From: an uncultured Sphingobacteriales bacterium
Lineage (GTDB): Bacteria > Bacteroidota > Bacteroidia > Chitinophagales > Chitinophagaceae
Direction: 5' to 3'
Length of the DNA stretch: 13,783 bases
Assembly: GCA_946887085.1 (NCBI GenBank)
Contig: CAMPKG010000051.1
Span: 1 to 13,783, forward strand
The notes beneath the pieces were generated by a model. It was given only the letters and a program-made list of their open reading frames with translations. It ran no database searches and was not told the DNA's origin. Numbering within the stretch: the first letter of the stretch is position 1; each line of letters begins with the position of its first letter. Shown here one piece after another: positions 11,936 to 13,783 of this stretch. The position numbers and the translations under genes were made by a program.

Positions 11936-13759
11936 ATGATGCAGCAATTCATCAAAAAACTCCCTGTCGTTCTCTGTTATCTCGTAGCATTTGTTTTCGG
12001 CATGAAGCAATTACGCGAACCCGACATCTGGTGGCAGCTCCTGGCCGGCAGATGGATGGTGGAGAATGGCGCGGTGACCCATACTGATATGTTTTCTTAC
12101 ACAATGGCAGGGCAGCGGTGGATCAATGTGAAATGGTTGTACGAGATATTCATCCACATTCTTGAAAAGGGGTTTGGCCCGGAAGGTGTAATACTGCTGC
12201 AGGCAGTTGTGAACGTCGCCATCCTTTGGACATTGTTCCACACATTGAAGCAGGTGAGGGCGTATTTCAGGGTAAGCGTATCAAACTTCTTTACGGTCGT
12301 CGCTGCACTTTTGTTTTTTGTAATTGTGGAATACCGTATGTCGGGCAGGCCCGAGATGGTGAGCCACCTGATGTGCGCTTTGTTCCTGTCTTATCTCTGG
12401 TGTTACCCTCAGCTTAGGTGGAAACAATTAATATGGCCGGTTGTGCTGCAATGTATCTGGGCCAATATGCATGAGGGTTATCCTGTAGGTATTGTCATGC
12501 TCGGCAGCTTTGCCGCAGGAAGTTTTATTTCGTTTATCATGACGCGAGACAAGCAGAACCTGCAGGTTGCGATACGGGCCAGCGTGCTGGTAGCTGCCGC
12601 GGCAATTGCAATACTGCTAAATCCCAACGGCATTACACTATGGACACAGCCTTTCGAGATCTACCGGCAGGTGTGGGTCAACAAATACACCACAGAGCTT
12701 TTCTCCTATAAAGATGCCATGTATTGGACATTACAGGCCAAATTGCATATAGCCGTACTCATCGCCGTGCTGATCTATTGGGGCACGAAGGTGTTCAAGG
12801 CCTTCCGCACAAAAGACAATTCGTTTTTCACACCGGTCTTCGTCAGTTATTTTCTCTGGATAATCCTTTTTGGGTACTTATCGCTCACTGCCAACCGTAA
12901 CATTCCTTTTGCGCAAATTGTGCTGTTCCCTTCTGTACCGATAATGCTGGGTGACCTGGTTTGCCGTTTTAAACTCAACAGCAAAAGTTTTTACAGGTCT
13001 GCGGCCAGGTACTCTGCGCAACTAAGTATCCTGGTAGCTGCTGTGTTCTATATCGCAATCGTCAGCAACAGGTACTATAAGGCTACTGATTCGCCCAACA
13101 GGTATGGCATACATACCAGCTTATTGCATAACCCCAAAGGCGCGGCTGATTTCATTAACCAACACAATATAAAAGGCACCGCGTTCTCTGACTATTTTGT
13201 TTCATCCTATATGCTTTGGGCACTATATCCTGATTTCAGATCCTATATCGACCTGCGCGACCTGGACATCTTCCCGTCTTCATTTTTCGATGATTATTTC
13301 AGTATCTACAACCAGCCTTCAAAATTCAATGAGCTGGATAAAAAATACGATTTCAATTATGTGGTGCTCAGCACCAGCCAGCTTGCAGCTTTGCAGGAAC
13401 AGCTATACTGGAAGGAAGGATACAACCTCATATATGTTGACCCCGTGAGCTGCATATTTCTTAAATCAAGCCAGGAGAATGAACGGTTGAATAATGACAG
13501 GTCAATACAGGAACTTTTTTCGTGGTCAGAACCTTTTGAAGACCCGGCCTGGGCCAGTATGTTGACCCGCCTCTTAAATCCAGCCGCTGATTTTTCAAAT
13601 GAGGAGAACGTTCATGCTCCTATACACGCCGCAAGATTCTACAACCAGGTAAAAAATTACCCCCTTGCCATCAAAATATTGCAACCAAACATGGGTGACT
13701 TCGAAGAAAATGCGGATGCGTATTTGGCGTATCTACAACCAGCCTTCAAAATTCAATGA
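11936..13759 (+). CDS. Large polytopic membrane protein, GT-C-like; 3' end unreliable
   Basis: Started at the tandem ATGs at 11936/11939, after the terminator hairpin, the product has about 607 residues as read. The N-terminal ~380 residues hold roughly ten membrane helices. The first external loop carries PDIWWQLLAGRWM (29-41), then HTDMFSYT (49-56) and WINVKWLYE (62-70). A similar 'DPDxWWHL..G.W..........D.FS.T..G..W....WL.E' pattern occurs in uncharacterised multi-pass proteins whose acidic first loop recalls GT-C glycosyltransferases (D30 would be the candidate catalytic residue). That assignment is inference. The C-terminal part is soluble and ends in a TPR-like helix (FYNQVKNYPLAIKIL). 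The stop at 13757-13759 lies in a 55-bp exact copy of bases 13302-13356 read in another frame, so the gene is reliable only to about 13728 and is probably incomplete. Confidence 0.7.
   Translation: MMQQFIKKLPVVLCYLVAFVFGMKQLREPDIWWQLLAGRWMVENGAVTHTDMFSYTMAGQRWINVKWLYEIFIHILEKGFGPEGVILLQAVVNVAILWTLFHTLKQVRAYFRVSVSNFFTVVAALLFFVIVEYRMSGRPEMVSHLMCALFLSYLWCYPQLRWKQLIWPVVLQCIWANMHEGYPVGIVMLGSFAAGSFISFIMTRDKQNLQVAIRASVLVAAAAIAILLNPNGITLWTQPFEIYRQVWVNKYTTELFSYKDAMYWTLQAKLHIAVLIAVLIYWGTKVFKAFRTKDNSFFTPVFVSYFLWIILFGYLSLTANRNIPFAQIVLFPSVPIMLGDLVCRFKLNSKSFYRSAARYSAQLSILVAAVFYIAIVSNRYYKATDSPNRYGIHTSLLHNPKGAADFINQHNIKGTAFSDYFVSSYMLWALYPDFRSYIDLRDLDIFPSSFFDDYFSIYNQPSKFNELDKKYDFNYVVLSTSQLAALQEQLYWKEGYNLIYVDPVSCIFLKSSQENERLNNDRSIQELFSWSEPFEDPAWASMLTRLLNPAADFSNEENVHAPIHAARFYNQVKNYPLAIKILQPNMGDFEENADAYLAYLQPAFKIQ
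13302..13356 (+). repeat. 55-bp direct repeat, original in-frame copy
   Basis: These 55 bases encode SIYNQPSKFNELDKKYDFN within the GT-C-like protein and are repeated exactly at the window end. The flanking bases differ (A against C on the left). Confidence 0.95.
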
Positions 13760-13783
13760 GCTGGATAAAAAATACGATTTCAA
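13729..13783 (+). repeat. 55-bp terminal duplication, probably an assembly artefact
   Basis: These final 55 bases are identical to 13302-13356, an offset of 427 bp. The copy is read one frame off and creates a stop after AYLQPAFKIQ. Its length equals a common de Bruijn assembler word size (55), and it runs exactly to the sequence end. Confidence 0.95.

Overview
The window looks like a 13.8 kb contig from a Bacteroidota bacterium, most likely near Chitinophagaceae; the family-level placement is inference. Support comes from TAnnTTTG-type -7 promoter boxes, scarce Shine-Dalgarno sites, a TonB-dependent receptor with an N-terminal carboxypeptidase-regulatory-like domain and an LDEVVVTA linker, and an LTA-synthase-like sulfatase end. 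There are no rRNA, tRNA, CRISPR, phage or transposase genes.

Left part (1-2736, + strand): the 3' end of an alkaline-phosphatase-superfamily sulfatase/LTA-synthase-like gene, a four-helix membrane protein, a PlsC-type acyltransferase, and the housekeeping GTPase gene ychF, which has its own candidate promoter. Facing it with a 1-bp gap is a tightly packed minus-strand operon (5184 to 2738): a 118-aa protein with a Cys/His-rich tail, a 7-helix membrane protein, a NarX-like histidine kinase with no sensor domain, and a NarL/LuxR response regulator. Gaps and overlaps of 2, 4 and 23 bp imply translational coupling. The first two proteins may supply the kinase's missing input.

Middle (5185-5976): about 790 bp without a convincing gene but rich in signals. 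It holds a small palindrome, an orphan -7 box, a cluster of TGTTA motifs partly phased at 10 bp, a perfect 13-bp inverted repeat forming a long hairpin, and one copy of a 20-bp element carrying a sigma-54-like TGGCACG core. The second copy of that element lies in opposite orientation at 11597-11616, just ahead of a small membrane-protein gene.

Right part (5977-13783, + strand): an O-carbamoyltransferase (NodU/CmcH/SxtI family), then a 49-aa DUF5989/SxtK-like membrane peptide and an SxtJ-like membrane protein. This is the arrangement of accessory genes first named in saxitoxin clusters, here outside any toxin cluster. The carbamoyltransferase gene and the small-protein pair have promoters sharing an identical 13-mer. 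A strong terminator closes this group. Next come a TonB-dependent receptor with a secreted TPR-like partner, a small membrane protein between its own promoter-like element and terminator, and a large polytopic membrane protein (GT-C-like, uncertain).

The last 55 bases exactly repeat 13302-13356 in another reading frame. The apparent stop codon of the last gene is therefore probably an assembly artefact, and that gene should be treated as 3'-incomplete.
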